From positions 186,001 through 250,000 of the forward strand of contig NZ_BMXA01000002.1 of assembly GCF_014651515.1 (NCBI RefSeq): DNA of 64,000 nt. The letters run 5' to 3'. Each line of letters opens with the position of its first letter. The first letter of the stretch is position 1. Shown here piece by piece: positions 18,052 to 27,661 of the stretch. The notes below the pieces were generated by a model. It was not told the DNA's origin, ran no database searches, and saw only the letters and a program-made list of their open reading frames with translations. Made by a program: the position numbers and the translations under genes. The DNA is from Arenicella chitinivorans. Its GTDB lineage: Bacteria > Pseudomonadota > Gammaproteobacteria > Arenicellales > Arenicellaceae.

Positions 18052-19017
18052 TTATCGGAACAGCCAATAGGCCAGTTGAAAACTCAAGGATACCACCACA
18101 TCGTTGTCGTCGCCGCGCGCAATGGTCGCTGACCATTGTGGGCTGGCGTGATAGCTCAGACCGTAAGCAACATCGCTGCCATCCCACACCATGCTGGCCG
18201 CAATACCACGTCCAGGTGTAGCAGATACTCTGTCGGAGAACTGATACTTCCACCAGTAGACCCCTAAGAGATCGACATTGAGGGTTGGTTGGATTCGATG
18301 GTCTGCTTCAGATAAATAGCTTAGCCCGATCGCTGGTCTTAACGTCATGATTTTGTATGCGGGCGGCGTGGAAAACCCGCTGGCTTTCGGTTGATATATG
18401 AGCGAATTGAGCAATACTTCGTGTGGCCACAATTTAATCGTTTGATCTTTGTATGCACGCCACTGCTGGTCAAGTTTGGTTTGATACGTCAGGCTGTCTG
18501 CCACATCCTTTTGGTTTAAGGTGGAGGCAATTCCGCGTAATTGGCCACTGAGTTGCCATAAGTGTTGCGAGAGGGCACTGGCTTGGCCGCAAGTTGTGTT
18601 TGGTTCGTCTGTGCAATGTCTGGCGAGCAGTTGATACAGATCAATCGAAAGTACCGCATTCTGGGTACTGGGCAGCTGCACAAAGCCGGTTCCGGCATCG
18701 CGAGTAACGGCGCGATTAATCTGTTCGATCAAGTCGCGTTTGTCACGGGTGCTGAGGTCTGGGCGTTGACTGGTTTCGAACCAACTTTGAATATCAGGAA
18801 GTGCGGACTCGAGCCCCGCATACAGAGATTGCTTATTGTTCAACACACAGGTGATCTCGGCTTGATTCAGAGGCTTGGATTGAGTGTTCGACAACTGCAG
18901 CACAGTGTCGCTGAGTAATGCTTCGGCCCGGTGCAAGTCGAGTGCGGCGGCGCCGGTGTCGCACGCGTAGAGCGGACTCGACCAGGCCAACACTACCAGC
19001 AATAAGAGGCGGTTCAT
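18052..19017 (-). CDS. Secreted or outer-membrane hypothetical protein
   Basis: A 321-residue protein with a signal peptide (MNRLLLLVVLAWSSPLYA, then CDTGAAA). The N-terminal part looks helical. The final 130 residues alternate hydrophobic and polar residues and end in SLSFQLAYWLFR, which could be beta-strands of a small outer-membrane or surface domain. No family recognised. Its start overlaps the hydrolase gene by 4 bp, so the two are probably translated together. Confidence 0.65.
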   Translation of the reverse strand: MNRLLLLVVLAWSSPLYACDTGAAALDLHRAEALLSDTVLQLSNTQSKPLNQAEITCVLNNKQSLYAGLESALPDIQSWFETSQRPDLSTRDKRDLIEQINRAVTRDAGTGFVQLPSTQNAVLSIDLYQLLARHCTDEPNTTCGQASALSQHLWQLSGQLRGIASTLNQKDVADSLTYQTKLDQQWRAYKDQTIKLWPHEVLLNSLIYQPKASGFSTPPAYKIMTLRPAIGLSYLSEADHRIQPTLNVDLLGVYWWKYQFSDRVSATPGRGIAASMVWDGSDVAYGLSYHASPQWSATIARGDDNDVVVSLSFQLAYWLFR

Positions 19018-20087
19018 GCGATTACCTCATGCTCATGCTGTGGAACGTGGCCATGTTGAATGGAGACATCGCCGAATTTGAGAATCAGGTTGATGTAGGT
19101 TTGCCAAGAATCATCATGGTTCCGTTGTGAATGGTCGATTAGGTCAGACAAGGCGGTACGCAGTCCGGGTTGGACCTCTGGGCCGAGTAGCGGAAACCCG
19201 TCGCGCCGCTGTTGCCGATTGTTCAGTCGGCGGCCAAAGCCACACAGGTCGAAGATCTCATCGGTGATTTCAGGGTGTAGCATGTAGTGGCATAGGCCGT
19301 GGACGTTCGTCTCATGCACGTGTTCCAGCAGGATGTCTTTGTATACTGGTCGCCCCAGATGTTGCTGGTCGCGCAAGCCTTCAGGCCAGTGATTAAGCCG
19401 AGTTGGTACCATGCGCGCAATGGGATCAAAACAATTTGTGACGGTGCGAAGATAGTCAAAGGTGTGGTGCGGGAATACATCTTTGGGCGGAAAGGCATCG
19501 CGGTGCCAAGGCAGGCTGAAAAGATCTGTCACGTCAGAAATCTGCAGTAAGAACTTAAGACGGTAGCCTTGCTGATAGAAGTTGCTTTCATGTGCTTGGG
19601 CGGTTCGGATATTCTGTAGGGTGTCATTGATGACGCGCGTACCCAGCGAATGTGCAATGACGCCAAACTGGTGTGATGTGTTGCCTTGGGCGATTCGTTC
19701 ATAGAGTTGCTTGGCCACAAGCGCATTGACCTGCTCGCGTACGATCGACATTTTATACAACACCACATCGACCAGATACGCCCAGAGAAAATGTCGTTCC
19801 GTTATCTGATACTGTGTCAGTGTATCCGCTAAGGCCTGCTTGTCCGCGGTGGGCAATGGTAGCGTGTCGCGCAGGACTGCGGTGCCCAGATCGGCGAAAT
19901 CATCAAGATAATCTTCAAAAGCGTGATCGTAACAGATGGGCACCACATCGATGTGCTGCTCCATCGGTGTGTCCAGGTTGATACTGGAACGCCAGGCCTG
20001 ACGCAGCAAGTCGATGGCCTGATCTGCCCAGCTTGGGTCGCGATGGACGCCAATACCGTGTATTAAAAAAACGGTGAACTTTGACAT
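19014..20087 (-). CDS. Alpha/beta-hydrolase (lipase-like), cytoplasmic
   Basis: About 357 residues from ATG 20087. The frame extends to 20255, but the extra 56 residues run through the divergent promoter region and look non-coding. It opens with a beta-strand and oxyanion segment VFLIHGIGVHRDPSW, and carries the nucleophile elbow IAHSLGTRV (A-H-S-L-G). A candidate catalytic His is in the C-terminal part (VHGLCHYMLHP). There is no signal peptide. Substrate unknown. It shares a 4-bp overlap with the exported hypothetical protein gene downstream. Confidence 0.75.
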   Translation of the reverse strand: MSKFTVFLIHGIGVHRDPSWADQAIDLLRQAWRSSINLDTPMEQHIDVVPICYDHAFEDYLDDFADLGTAVLRDTLPLPTADKQALADTLTQYQITERHFLWAYLVDVVLYKMSIVREQVNALVAKQLYERIAQGNTSHQFGVIAHSLGTRVINDTLQNIRTAQAHESNFYQQGYRLKFLLQISDVTDLFSLPWHRDAFPPKDVFPHHTFDYLRTVTNCFDPIARMVPTRLNHWPEGLRDQQHLGRPVYKDILLEHVHETNVHGLCHYMLHPEITDEIFDLCGFGRRLNNRQQRRDGFPLLGPEVQPGLRTALSDLIDHSQRNHDDSWQTYINLILKFGDVSIQHGHVPQHEHEVIA

Positions 20088-20254
20088 TGTGTTTGCAAAT
20101 CTAGCTATATTTTTGCACAGTGTACATTCTGCGAACAAAGCAGTCACTCGTTCGGTAACCCCCTTGCCCCCCAGGTTAGCGCCTCTCCGAATGGTCGTGA
20201 CAGATAAAAAATATAACAACACGTACTTCCACATCCAAAGGAGATGATTGACCA

Positions 20255-21523
20255 ATGAATAAATATGAGAGTCCGAAGTATCGGTCGTATGTATTGGTGG
20301 TGCTCACGTTAGTGTACGCCGTCAACTTTATCGACCGCCAATTGCTCACCATTTTACAGGAGTCTATCAAGGTTGAACTCGACCTCTCTGATTTACAACT
20401 GGGGTTATTAACGGGTCTGGCATTTGCGATTTTTTATGTACTGGCGGGAATCCCGATCGCGCGTTTAGCTGAACGTTCGAACCGACGTAACATCATTGCC
20501 GCCTCTATTGGGATTTGGAGTGTGATGACCGCGATCAGCGGGTTCGTTGTGAACTACACGCAGCTGGTGCTGGCGCGGATTGGTGTGGGTGTCGGCGAGG
20601 CAGGGTGCAGCCCGCCAGCGCATTCGATGATTTCGGATATGTATCCGCCGGAGAAACGTGCATCAGCGTTGTCGTTTTATTCCGCGGGTATCAATATCGG
20701 GATTATGTTTGGCATATTGTTCGGTGGCATCATCAATGAGTACTTCGGTTGGCGCGTTGCTTTTATGGTGGTCGGCTTGCCTGGTGTGGCGATTGCGTTG
20801 CTGGTGTGGTGGACCGTGCAAGAGCCAATACGCGGTTGGTCTGAAAAGAATACCGTGGAACAACAGCCTGCCAGCTTCAATCGCGTCTTGTCGTTTATCT
20901 TGGCGCGAAAATACCTGATTCATGTCAGTATCGCCGCTGGATTAAGTGCATTTGCCGGCTACAGTATCACCAACTGGGCGCCCCCATTTTTTATACGCAG
21001 CTTTGGTATGGGCACGGCAGAGCTGGGTTGGTGGCTGGCAGTGAGTGTTGGTCTGTTTGGCGCAGTCGGCACATTCTTGTGGGGTGTTATGTGCGATCGC
21101 TTTGGTAAGCGTGATAAGCGCTGGTACACCTGGTTGCCGGCAATGGCGATTTTCCTCGCTATTATTCCTATCGTGATCGTGTTCAGTACTGAAAATCGAA
21201 CGGTTGCATTAATTGCAAACCTGTTCCCGGCCTTCTTTCTGACAGGCTATCTCGGTGCCTCGCTGGCGATTTTTCATGGCGCGGTGGAGCCGCGGATGCG
21301 CGCAACCTCATCTGCCTTGTTCTTTTTAGTACTCAACATTATCGGTCTTGGGTGTGGTCCCACCATGGTCGGCTTCGTGAGTGACTTACTCCAACCGACT
21401 ATGGGCGCAGAGTCACTGCGTTACGCAGTACTGTACGTGGTGCCTGTGGTGTGTGTGTGGGCGGCGATTCATTTTATGCTGGCTGCTCGCGATATGGCGA
21501 AGTACGAGTCGGAATCGGCTTGA
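20255..21523 (+). CDS. MFS transporter, spinster-like
   Basis: A 422-residue 12-helix major facilitator. It has the N-terminal YAVNFIDRQLLTILQ segment, the motif-A-like loop RLAERSNRRN between helices 2 and 3, RIGVGVGEAGCSPPAHS in helix 4-5, and DRFGKRDKR in the second half, as in the spinster-like branch of MFS_1. A good AAGGAGA precedes the ATG. The substrate is unknown; bacterial members are often next to catabolic genes for steroids, lipids or aromatic compounds. Confidence 0.88.
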   Translation: MNKYESPKYRSYVLVVLTLVYAVNFIDRQLLTILQESIKVELDLSDLQLGLLTGLAFAIFYVLAGIPIARLAERSNRRNIIAASIGIWSVMTAISGFVVNYTQLVLARIGVGVGEAGCSPPAHSMISDMYPPEKRASALSFYSAGINIGIMFGILFGGIINEYFGWRVAFMVVGLPGVAIALLVWWTVQEPIRGWSEKNTVEQQPASFNRVLSFILARKYLIHVSIAAGLSAFAGYSITNWAPPFFIRSFGMGTAELGWWLAVSVGLFGAVGTFLWGVMCDRFGKRDKRWYTWLPAMAIFLAIIPIVIVFSTENRTVALIANLFPAFFLTGYLGASLAIFHGAVEPRMRATSSALFFLVLNIIGLGCGPTMVGFVSDLLQPTMGAESLRYAVLYVVPVVCVWAAIHFMLAARDMAKYESESA

Positions 21524-21578
21524 GCCCCATTCGCGACTAGCCTATGATGGATTGAGGTAGGGAATATGGAGAACTACT

Positions 21579-24248
21579 ATGTGCCTATCTCAATCTGGTT
21601 TGCTCAATTGGCTCGCGTCACGGTACTGCGAACGCACCCTTGGGCGAGCCGCTAAGACGCTATTAATCCTGCTGCTCAGCACCAGCGGATCAGCCTTTGC
21701 CTTTACCTTACCGGCCAACTTTTCCGACCAAACAGTAATAGAAAACTTGCAAGACCCAGATGGTTTTGCTTTTTCGCCCGATGGCCGCCTTTTCATCAGC
21801 GAACGGATTACTGGCCGACTGCGGGTTGCCAAGTACAACGCCACTAACGACACTTGGACGCTCAACAGCGAGCCATTCTACAATTTCAACACGCCACGTG
21901 GTACCAACGGACAACCGGAGGCGCGCCGCTCAGGTGGATTGCGCGATATTGCATTTGATCCCAACTTCGCTAGCAATGGGTTTGTCTATGCGTTTTACAT
22001 GGCTGATAGCAGTCTGCATAATCGAGTCGTGCGAATTCAGGCCAGTGCAGAGAATCCCGACCTTGCATTAGCAGGTGAAGTTTTGTTGTTGGATTTGCCG
22101 TTCAATGACACCGCGTCCTCTGGTAGTCACAACGGTGGTGCGCTTGAGTTTGGTAGTGATGGCGCTCTGTACATCACGACTGGGGATGGTTGGGAAGGCG
22201 AATTCGCAGGTGACCCGGTCCAGAGCTTGACGACTTTTACCGGTAAGGTATTGCGCATCAACCACGATGGCAGTGTACCTAACGACAACCCTTTTTACAG
22301 TCAAACAACCGGCGATTATCGCGCGATCTACGCGCTAGGTTTGCGTAATCCTTACAGCATCTCGCGCCATCCAGATACAGGTGTCTTGTATCTCAATGAA
22401 GCGCGGGGCAGCAATAAAGACCGGGTCTATGAATTAGTGGCAGGCGCAAATTATCAGCATGAGGGCTCGGGTATCGGAACCGCAATGGCACCGTGGGCTA
22501 CTGCCGCCGATGCTGGCGGTGAGTTGATCACTGGCGGTGCGTGGATGCCAGAAGCCGGTTTGGGTGGTTTTCCAGCAGAATACCATGGTCGCTACTTCGC
22601 CGTGCTTTGGGGCGGAAACAATACGCCAACTGGGCGCATTAACACCATCTTATCTAATACCGATCCGACGGTAACCACCTTCGCTACCGGGTTGGGCGTC
22701 AGCGGCAGTAATGGGATTGCAGTGAAACCGGTTATTGGGCGCTTTCATTCGAGTGGAGATCTGTACTATATGCTCACAACTTATGCGACCAGCAGTGGCC
22801 AAATTCGGCGTGTTCAGTACACCGCACTCGAAACCGTTGCTAGCCCAGTGATTTTACCCAATGGGGCGGTGTCACTTGATCCAGTGTCGGTTTCCATGAG
22901 TACGCCGACTACTGATGCCGAGATCCGGTATACCTTGGACAACACCGCACCAACACCGGCATCCACACTGTATACAGCGCCCTTTGAGCTTACTGAAAGC
23001 CAAGTTGTCCGGGCGCGAGCGTACAAAGCTAACTTGAATAATAGTAGTGAGGTGTCTGCCGTATTTGTGATCGGTGATAGCAGCGAAAATCAGCCACCGA
23101 ACGTGAACGCGGGTCCCAATAAGGTCGGGTATCTCGGGCAAACGATCAACCTGGATGGGAGTGCGTCGTTTGATCCGGATGGGAATGACGATTTTCTTAC
23201 CGGCGAACAGTGGACACAACTGGCCGGCCCATCGGTCCTGATTCAGGATGCGACCGAAGAGATCGCCTACTTTACGCCGACTGAGTACGGCGTCTACCGG
23301 TTTCGCTTAGAAATTAGCGACGGCGTGGATAGTGGCGTAGACGAAGTGCGCATTGCGATCATTCGTCCCGGACGAGTAAACAGCGGTGTCCAAGTGCTAT
23401 ACACCTTCCAAGATGGAGAGGGTTCTGTCACCGTGGCTGACGTGTCGAGTACCGGTGTGCCACTCGATTTAACGGTTGAAAATCCGGCCACTGTGGCGTG
23501 GCTGCCTGGCGGGGGATTGGATCTCGTATCAGCCAGTGTCTTGCGGAACACTGATCCCAGCCGACTGGTGAATTCATGCAAAGCCAGCGATGAGCTGACC
23601 GTGGAAGCTTGGACCCGGACCGACAACCTAGCCCAGTCTGGACCTGGACCAGTGCGGATGATTTCGCTTTCTGGCAGCACCACGACACGAAATTTTACTT
23701 TCGGTCAGGATACTGACGTCTATGAAATGCGGCTGCGGACGACCGCGACCGATGCAAATGGCACGCCATCGGTAGAAACGCCTGCTTCGACAGTTACTTC
23801 GAATTTAAATCATACGGTGTATACCCGCAGTGTCGATGGCGCTGCCTCGATCTATGTGAATGGCGTGCCGCGAGTCGTGGCTTCCGTGCTCGGCGAGTTC
23901 GATAATTGGGATACCGGTTTTGATTTGATTTTGGGAAATGAAGCTAGTGGCGATCGCCCTTGGCTGGGTGAGTTTTACTTAGTTGCAATTTATTGCGCCG
24001 CACTGAACCGGGCGCAAATCACGCAAAATCAAGCCGCTGGACTTGCACCGTTCGCAACGCCATCCGATGTTGATCGGGACGGTATACTCGATATCATTGA
24101 TAATTGCCCTGCCGTACCAAATCCGAGTCAGGCAGACAGTGACAAAGATGATATGGGCGATCTGTGTGACACTACCGCTCAAATCCACACAGCAAGTTGT
24201 TTTGTCATCCCCGTAAATAGCGGTAAGCTTGTGACGATCTGTTTATAA
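21579..24248 (+). CDS. Large secreted multidomain glucose/sorbosone dehydrogenase-like protein
   Basis: An 889-residue secreted protein. After a signal segment (hydrophobic residues about 27-42) comes a PQQ-type glucose/sorbosone dehydrogenase propeller to about residue 400 (DGFAFSPDGRLFISER; GGLRDIAFDPNFASNG; YALGLRNPYSISRHP). This is followed by a chitobiase/HEX C-terminal domain (AEIRYTLDNTAPTPAS), a PKD-like domain (about 500-600), a LamG/concanavalin-like domain (about 600-835) and thrombospondin type-3 calcium repeats (DVDRDGILDIIDNCP...DSDKDDMGDLCD). The last 20 residues (CFVIPVNSGKLVTICL) are short, hydrophobic and have two cysteines. A role in extracellular polysaccharide oxidation or binding is likely; the substrate is unknown. 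Confidence 0.85.
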   Translation: MCLSQSGLLNWLASRYCERTLGRAAKTLLILLLSTSGSAFAFTLPANFSDQTVIENLQDPDGFAFSPDGRLFISERITGRLRVAKYNATNDTWTLNSEPFYNFNTPRGTNGQPEARRSGGLRDIAFDPNFASNGFVYAFYMADSSLHNRVVRIQASAENPDLALAGEVLLLDLPFNDTASSGSHNGGALEFGSDGALYITTGDGWEGEFAGDPVQSLTTFTGKVLRINHDGSVPNDNPFYSQTTGDYRAIYALGLRNPYSISRHPDTGVLYLNEARGSNKDRVYELVAGANYQHEGSGIGTAMAPWATAADAGGELITGGAWMPEAGLGGFPAEYHGRYFAVLWGGNNTPTGRINTILSNTDPTVTTFATGLGVSGSNGIAVKPVIGRFHSSGDLYYMLTTYATSSGQIRRVQYTALETVASPVILPNGAVSLDPVSVSMSTPTTDAEIRYTLDNTAPTPASTLYTAPFELTESQVVRARAYKANLNNSSEVSAVFVIGDSSENQPPNVNAGPNKVGYLGQTINLDGSASFDPDGNDDFLTGEQWTQLAGPSVLIQDATEEIAYFTPTEYGVYRFRLEISDGVDSGVDEVRIAIIRPGRVNSGVQVLYTFQDGEGSVTVADVSSTGVPLDLTVENPATVAWLPGGGLDLVSASVLRNTDPSRLVNSCKASDELTVEAWTRTDNLAQSGPGPVRMISLSGSTTTRNFTFGQDTDVYEMRLRTTATDANGTPSVETPASTVTSNLNHTVYTRSVDGAASIYVNGVPRVVASVLGEFDNWDTGFDLILGNEASGDRPWLGEFYLVAIYCAALNRAQITQNQAAGLAPFATPSDVDRDGILDIIDNCPAVPNPSQADSDKDDMGDLCDTTAQIHTASCFVIPVNSGKLVTICL

Positions 24249-24294
24249 CTAGAAATTGCCGACCCCTACACCACGCAACTTATGGAGACCCAGC

Positions 24295-24912
24295 ATGAGT
24301 CAACTGATTTTTTACACTAACCCAATGTCTCGCGGGCAGATTGTTCGCTGGGCGTTACAAGAAGTCGGAGTTGAATACGAGCAGGTACTGGTCAACTATG
24401 GGGCAGATATGAAGTCAGACGAGTATCGAACCATTAATCCAATGGGCAAGGTGCCGGCGATTAAACATGATAGTCACGTGGTTACCGAGTGCGCGGCTAT
24501 TTGCACATACCTTGCAGATATGTTTCCGGATGCGAAATTGGCACCGGACACCCGTGCTCGCGCCGACTATTATCGCTGGTTGTTTTTTGCGGCGGGCCCG
24601 TTAGAAGCTGCGATCATCAATAAAAACTTGGGGTTCGATGTGAAACAGGACCAGCAAGTGATGGCGGGCTACGGTAATTACGATTTAGTGGTCGATGTAC
24701 TCGATCAGTTCTTAACTTCGCGTGAGTACGTGTGCGGGGAGCAGTTTACGATGGCGGACGTGTATCTTGGTGCCCAAGTCGACTGGGGCGTGATGTTTAA
24801 GACGTTGCCCGAAAAGGCCAGTTTTGTGGCCTATGCTGAACGGTTACGCGCTCGAGAGGCTTACCAGCAGGCAAAACGTATCGACGCTGAACTCACGCCC
24901 AAAGAATCCTAA
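24295..24912 (+). CDS. Glutathione S-transferase family protein
   Basis: A 205-residue GST from ATG 24295, chosen over the upstream in-frame codon at 24256 because GGAGA lies 9 bp before it. The thioredoxin-like domain starts SQLIFYTNPMSRGQIVRWAL, with glutathione-site segments NPMGKVPAI and VVTECAAICTYLAD. The helical C-terminal domain includes YVCGEQFTMADVYLG (N-capping box). Cytoplasmic conjugation or detoxification is the general role; the substrate is unknown. Confidence 0.92.
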   Translation: MSQLIFYTNPMSRGQIVRWALQEVGVEYEQVLVNYGADMKSDEYRTINPMGKVPAIKHDSHVVTECAAICTYLADMFPDAKLAPDTRARADYYRWLFFAAGPLEAAIINKNLGFDVKQDQQVMAGYGNYDLVVDVLDQFLTSREYVCGEQFTMADVYLGAQVDWGVMFKTLPEKASFVAYAERLRAREAYQQAKRIDAELTPKES

Positions 24913-24923
24913 GTGAGACTGCT

Positions 24924-25787
24924 GTGAGTTGGCTAAAACGTATTTTTTTATTTATCAGCTCTGCGGTACTGGCTGCAGGTTTGTACTTTGCCAGTGTGCT
25001 GAATGGCTGGCTCGTGCCTGCCGCCACACCAAGCGCTATTAGTGCGCTTATTACGCCGCACTTGACTGTTTATCGTCCAGACGGCGACGGGCCGTTTAAA
25101 ACAATTCTGATGTTCCATGGCTGTGGCAAAGACCCGGAACAACAACAATACTGGGGGGAGACATTTCAGAATATGGGGTATGCCGCGGTTTATGTGGACA
25201 GCTATGCCGGGCGTGGAATCTCACCCGAACGGGCCCAGGCAAAGGTGTGTCGTGGCAGAGAGTTGCTGGGTGCGCAGCGTGCGGGTGACGTGCTTGCGGC
25301 GATCACCTGGGCCAATCAGCAAACTTGGACCGCAAAACAAGATATCGTACTGATGGGTTGGTCACACGGTGCATGGAGCATAATGGACGCGTATGCGTTT
25401 GACCAGAAAGGTGAGCTGCCGCACGGCGTATCGGCCGAGTTTACTGCGGACCTAGCCAGTATCCGTCAGGTGGTTTTGTTTTACCCATATTGTGGCGTGG
25501 CGTCACAGACAGATAAGTCCGGCTGGCAACACAAGCCGATCGTGTTAGCGATTGATGTGGCTAACGATTCGGTGGTTGATTCGAGCTTATGTGGGCAATC
25601 CTATGACTGGATTTCGAAGTCGGGTGTTGGCGTTCAACATCACGTGCTAGAGGGTGTTGGTCATGCCTTTGACGTGGATGCGGTTAGCCAGCGAGAAAAC
25701 AGAACGTACCGCACACCGAAGGCGCAAGCGCTGGCAGCAGTCGATAAAGTAAAGCGTCTTTTGCAGAGTTTCTTTGACCGCACTTGA
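24924..25787 (+). CDS. Dienelactone hydrolase-like alpha/beta-hydrolase, membrane-anchored or secreted
   Basis: A 287-residue protein starting at GTG 24924 (SWLKRIF), with an N-terminal hydrophobic segment (about residues 7-25). The hydrolase core has the oxyanion strand TILMFHGCGKD, nucleophile elbow MGWSHGAWS (G-W-S-H-G) and candidate catalytic His in VGHAFDVD, as in dienelactone-hydrolase-type proteins. It follows the GST gene by 11 bp and its stop abuts the next gene's GTG. Substrate unknown. Confidence 0.8.
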   Translation: MSWLKRIFLFISSAVLAAGLYFASVLNGWLVPAATPSAISALITPHLTVYRPDGDGPFKTILMFHGCGKDPEQQQYWGETFQNMGYAAVYVDSYAGRGISPERAQAKVCRGRELLGAQRAGDVLAAITWANQQTWTAKQDIVLMGWSHGAWSIMDAYAFDQKGELPHGVSAEFTADLASIRQVVLFYPYCGVASQTDKSGWQHKPIVLAIDVANDSVVDSSLCGQSYDWISKSGVGVQHHVLEGVGHAFDVDAVSQRENRTYRTPKAQALAAVDKVKRLLQSFFDRT

Positions 25788-26330
25788 GTGAGTGTTGACA
25801 ATCACGATATTGCCATGCAGTTTGAAGCGCTTTCGCAAGAACACGTAGCGCTCTTGTTGCAATTCGAATCCCAGAACCGGGATTACTTTGAGCAGTTTAT
25901 TGCGCCGAGGCCAGCGGGCTTCTACACAGAGGCTGGGGTTCAGGCGCACATCCAGTCAGCACTTGCACAGTCTGGTGAGCGCGGACGCCAATTCTATGTC
26001 GCCATAAAAGAACACCACATCATCGCGCGTGCGAACCTTAAACGCATCGTCGATGATCACTATGCGGAGATTGGTTATCGCGTTTCTGAGCGTGCTGCTG
26101 GCAGTGGCGTGGCCTCAGCGTGCGTTGCTTTTTTGGTCGAAACGGCACGTAATTCAGGATTGCAAACATTGTCGGCTATTGTGATGTCGAACAATCGCGC
26201 GTCGGAACGGGTTTTACGTAAGAATCAATTTGACTGGGTGCAGAGCCAGCCAAACGCCCATATGCATCGTGGTGATGCGCTTCATGGGTTTGTGTATCAG
26301 CGTCGTTTGCTCGATGCTGACAGCGGATAA
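25788..26330 (+). CDS. GNAT N-acetyltransferase (RimJ-like)
   Basis: A 180-residue GNAT protein whose GTG start directly follows the TGA of the upstream hydrolase gene, implying coupled translation. It shows the RimJ/RimL-type pattern: FEALSQEHVALLLQFE, EIGYRVSERAAGSGVAS (acetyl-CoA loop region) and IVMSNNRASERVLRKNQF. Family members acetylate protein N-termini or small amines. Substrate unknown. Confidence 0.85.
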   Translation: MSVDNHDIAMQFEALSQEHVALLLQFESQNRDYFEQFIAPRPAGFYTEAGVQAHIQSALAQSGERGRQFYVAIKEHHIIARANLKRIVDDHYAEIGYRVSERAAGSGVASACVAFLVETARNSGLQTLSAIVMSNNRASERVLRKNQFDWVQSQPNAHMHRGDALHGFVYQRRLLDADSG

Positions 26331-26447
26331 CTTCTCACCTAGTCATCCAGTACCAATAAAGTCGTTAGTATGCGAAGCTTGCATCTCGGACTTACGCTGG
26401 ATCGCGGTGTGAATCCTTGTGTCCCGACTCAAAACAGGTGTAATAAC

Positions 26448-26936
26448 ATGTATCGATTTTCCGAATCAGCACGCAGTAAGGGGGGCAAGATTGGGTTCAT
26501 CGGTTTGGTGATCGTGGCTATTTGTATCTCTTTTTTGATCTTAATTTGGCATGTGCCCGCGAAAGGACCGGTAGAAGTGCTCTATTTGGTACTGTTGGTG
26601 ATCGCTCTGCTACCGGGGTTGCTGATGCTTTTCACCGGCGTGTTACAGATTGTTCGTGGCGGTGAATTTGATGTGCAAGTCACGAACGTGCAATTGCAAT
26701 GGATGGTTCCGGATTATCTCGGTGAGTGTTTCACTTTGGCCATAGACGAGATAGATCACGTCGAGAAACGAACGCGAATCAAGAGAAGTGGTAAAGTTAA
26801 GTCGTCGTACTGTGTTGTTTGCTCAGACGGCACGCGCTATCGCCTTGGTAGGCAAAGCGGCGTGCCGATAGATGCGGTAGTCGGTGCGCTGGTTCAAGTC
26901 GGAATTCAGGTGCGCGATGTGAACCAGTCGACGTGA
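26448..26936 (+). CDS. Small two-helix membrane protein with a cytoplasmic domain
   Basis: About 162 residues from ATG 26448; the frame is open from 26370, but the first 26 residues are unconvincing. Two hydrophobic helices (about residues 17-37 and 44-68) are followed by a roughly 90-residue soluble beta-rich domain (FDVQVTNVQLQWMVPDYLGE...DEIDHVEKRTRI) that resembles membrane-linked PH-like domains only in general form. No family recognised. It is followed closely by a DoxX-like gene. Confidence 0.65.
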   Translation: MYRFSESARSKGGKIGFIGLVIVAICISFLILIWHVPAKGPVEVLYLVLLVIALLPGLLMLFTGVLQIVRGGEFDVQVTNVQLQWMVPDYLGECFTLAIDEIDHVEKRTRIKRSGKVKSSYCVVCSDGTRYRLGRQSGVPIDAVVGALVQVGIQVRDVNQST

Positions 26937-26949
26937 CGGTGTGGCGATC

Positions 26950-27327
26950 ATGCAGCAGATAGCTTTCGACTCCGTTCAAATCGCCCGCTTCATACTCGGT
27001 GGCAGTTGGATTTACCATGGGCTGGCCCCTAAGTTAATTACCGTTGCTCCGATTGAACGCGCCATGACGGCAACCTTGGGGCTTGATCCAGACACCTCAT
27101 TACTCATAACTCGCTTAGCCGGTGTCGGCGAAGTGGTCTTCGGTATCTTGCTAATTATTTTTTATCGGCAAGTGACGCTGATCGCGCTGAATATTGCGAT
27201 GTTGGTGGCCTTACTGATATTTGTTGCGGTGCAAATTCCGGCGGTATTGTTTGATGCATTCAACCCCGTAACCACAAATCTAGCATTGATCGGATTGAGT
27301 TGCGTATTACTGCAAGCGCGCAACTAA
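26950..27327 (+). CDS. DoxX-like membrane protein
   Basis: A 125-residue four-helix inner-membrane protein with DoxX-like features: RFILGGSWIYHGLAPKL at the first helix, the GVGEVVFGILLI second helix and a C-terminal NLALIGLSCVLL helix. Starts at ATG 26950 or GTG 26941 are both possible. DoxX-like proteins have loose links to redox and envelope functions, and the specific role is unknown. Confidence 0.78.
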   Translation: MQQIAFDSVQIARFILGGSWIYHGLAPKLITVAPIERAMTATLGLDPDTSLLITRLAGVGEVVFGILLIIFYRQVTLIALNIAMLVALLIFVAVQIPAVLFDAFNPVTTNLALIGLSCVLLQARN

Positions 27328-27660
27328 GCACAGTTATCGTCTGTGGATAGGCTCTGTTCCAATATGGTACCGGTGGCACAGTTGCTTTTAGGTGGATCAT
27401 TGTCTAGTATTTGACTCGGGGGGACGATGACTTAGGCAGATGCTGTACTGCCAGTAACGTCTCTTAGCCGAGATGTCTATGCTCAACCGCATAGACATGC
27501 ACCCTGGCAGACATGTTTTTTTTCGCGGTCGTGCTTCCCCCAATCTCAGTTGACCATTCGCATTGAGCCCGAGTGCGCCACCCTAACTCTGGTGGAATTT
27601 CATTCACACTACATGCTCACGGCGGAGAGTCTTTCGAGATGTAAACGATTACTTTTTTGA
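27328..27660. other. Long intergenic region before the LPMO leader
   Basis: No coding ORF is convincing here. The stretch holds several short hairpins: CACAG/CTGTG near 27330, GGCAG/CTGCC near 27436-27453, and a strong 10-bp stem at 27473-27498 followed 17 nt later by nine T residues. The promoter of the LPMO gene probably lies here, but I cannot pick -35/-10 boxes with confidence. Confidence 0.6.
27473..27498. repeat. 10-bp perfect inverted repeat upstream of the LPMO gene
   Basis: The arms ATGTCTATGC and GCATAGACAT are separated by 6 nt. A T-tract occurs at about 27515-27523, too distant for a standard terminator. It could be an operator for a dimeric regulator or the 3' stem of the DoxX transcript. 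Confidence 0.7.
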
Positions 27661-27661
27661 T

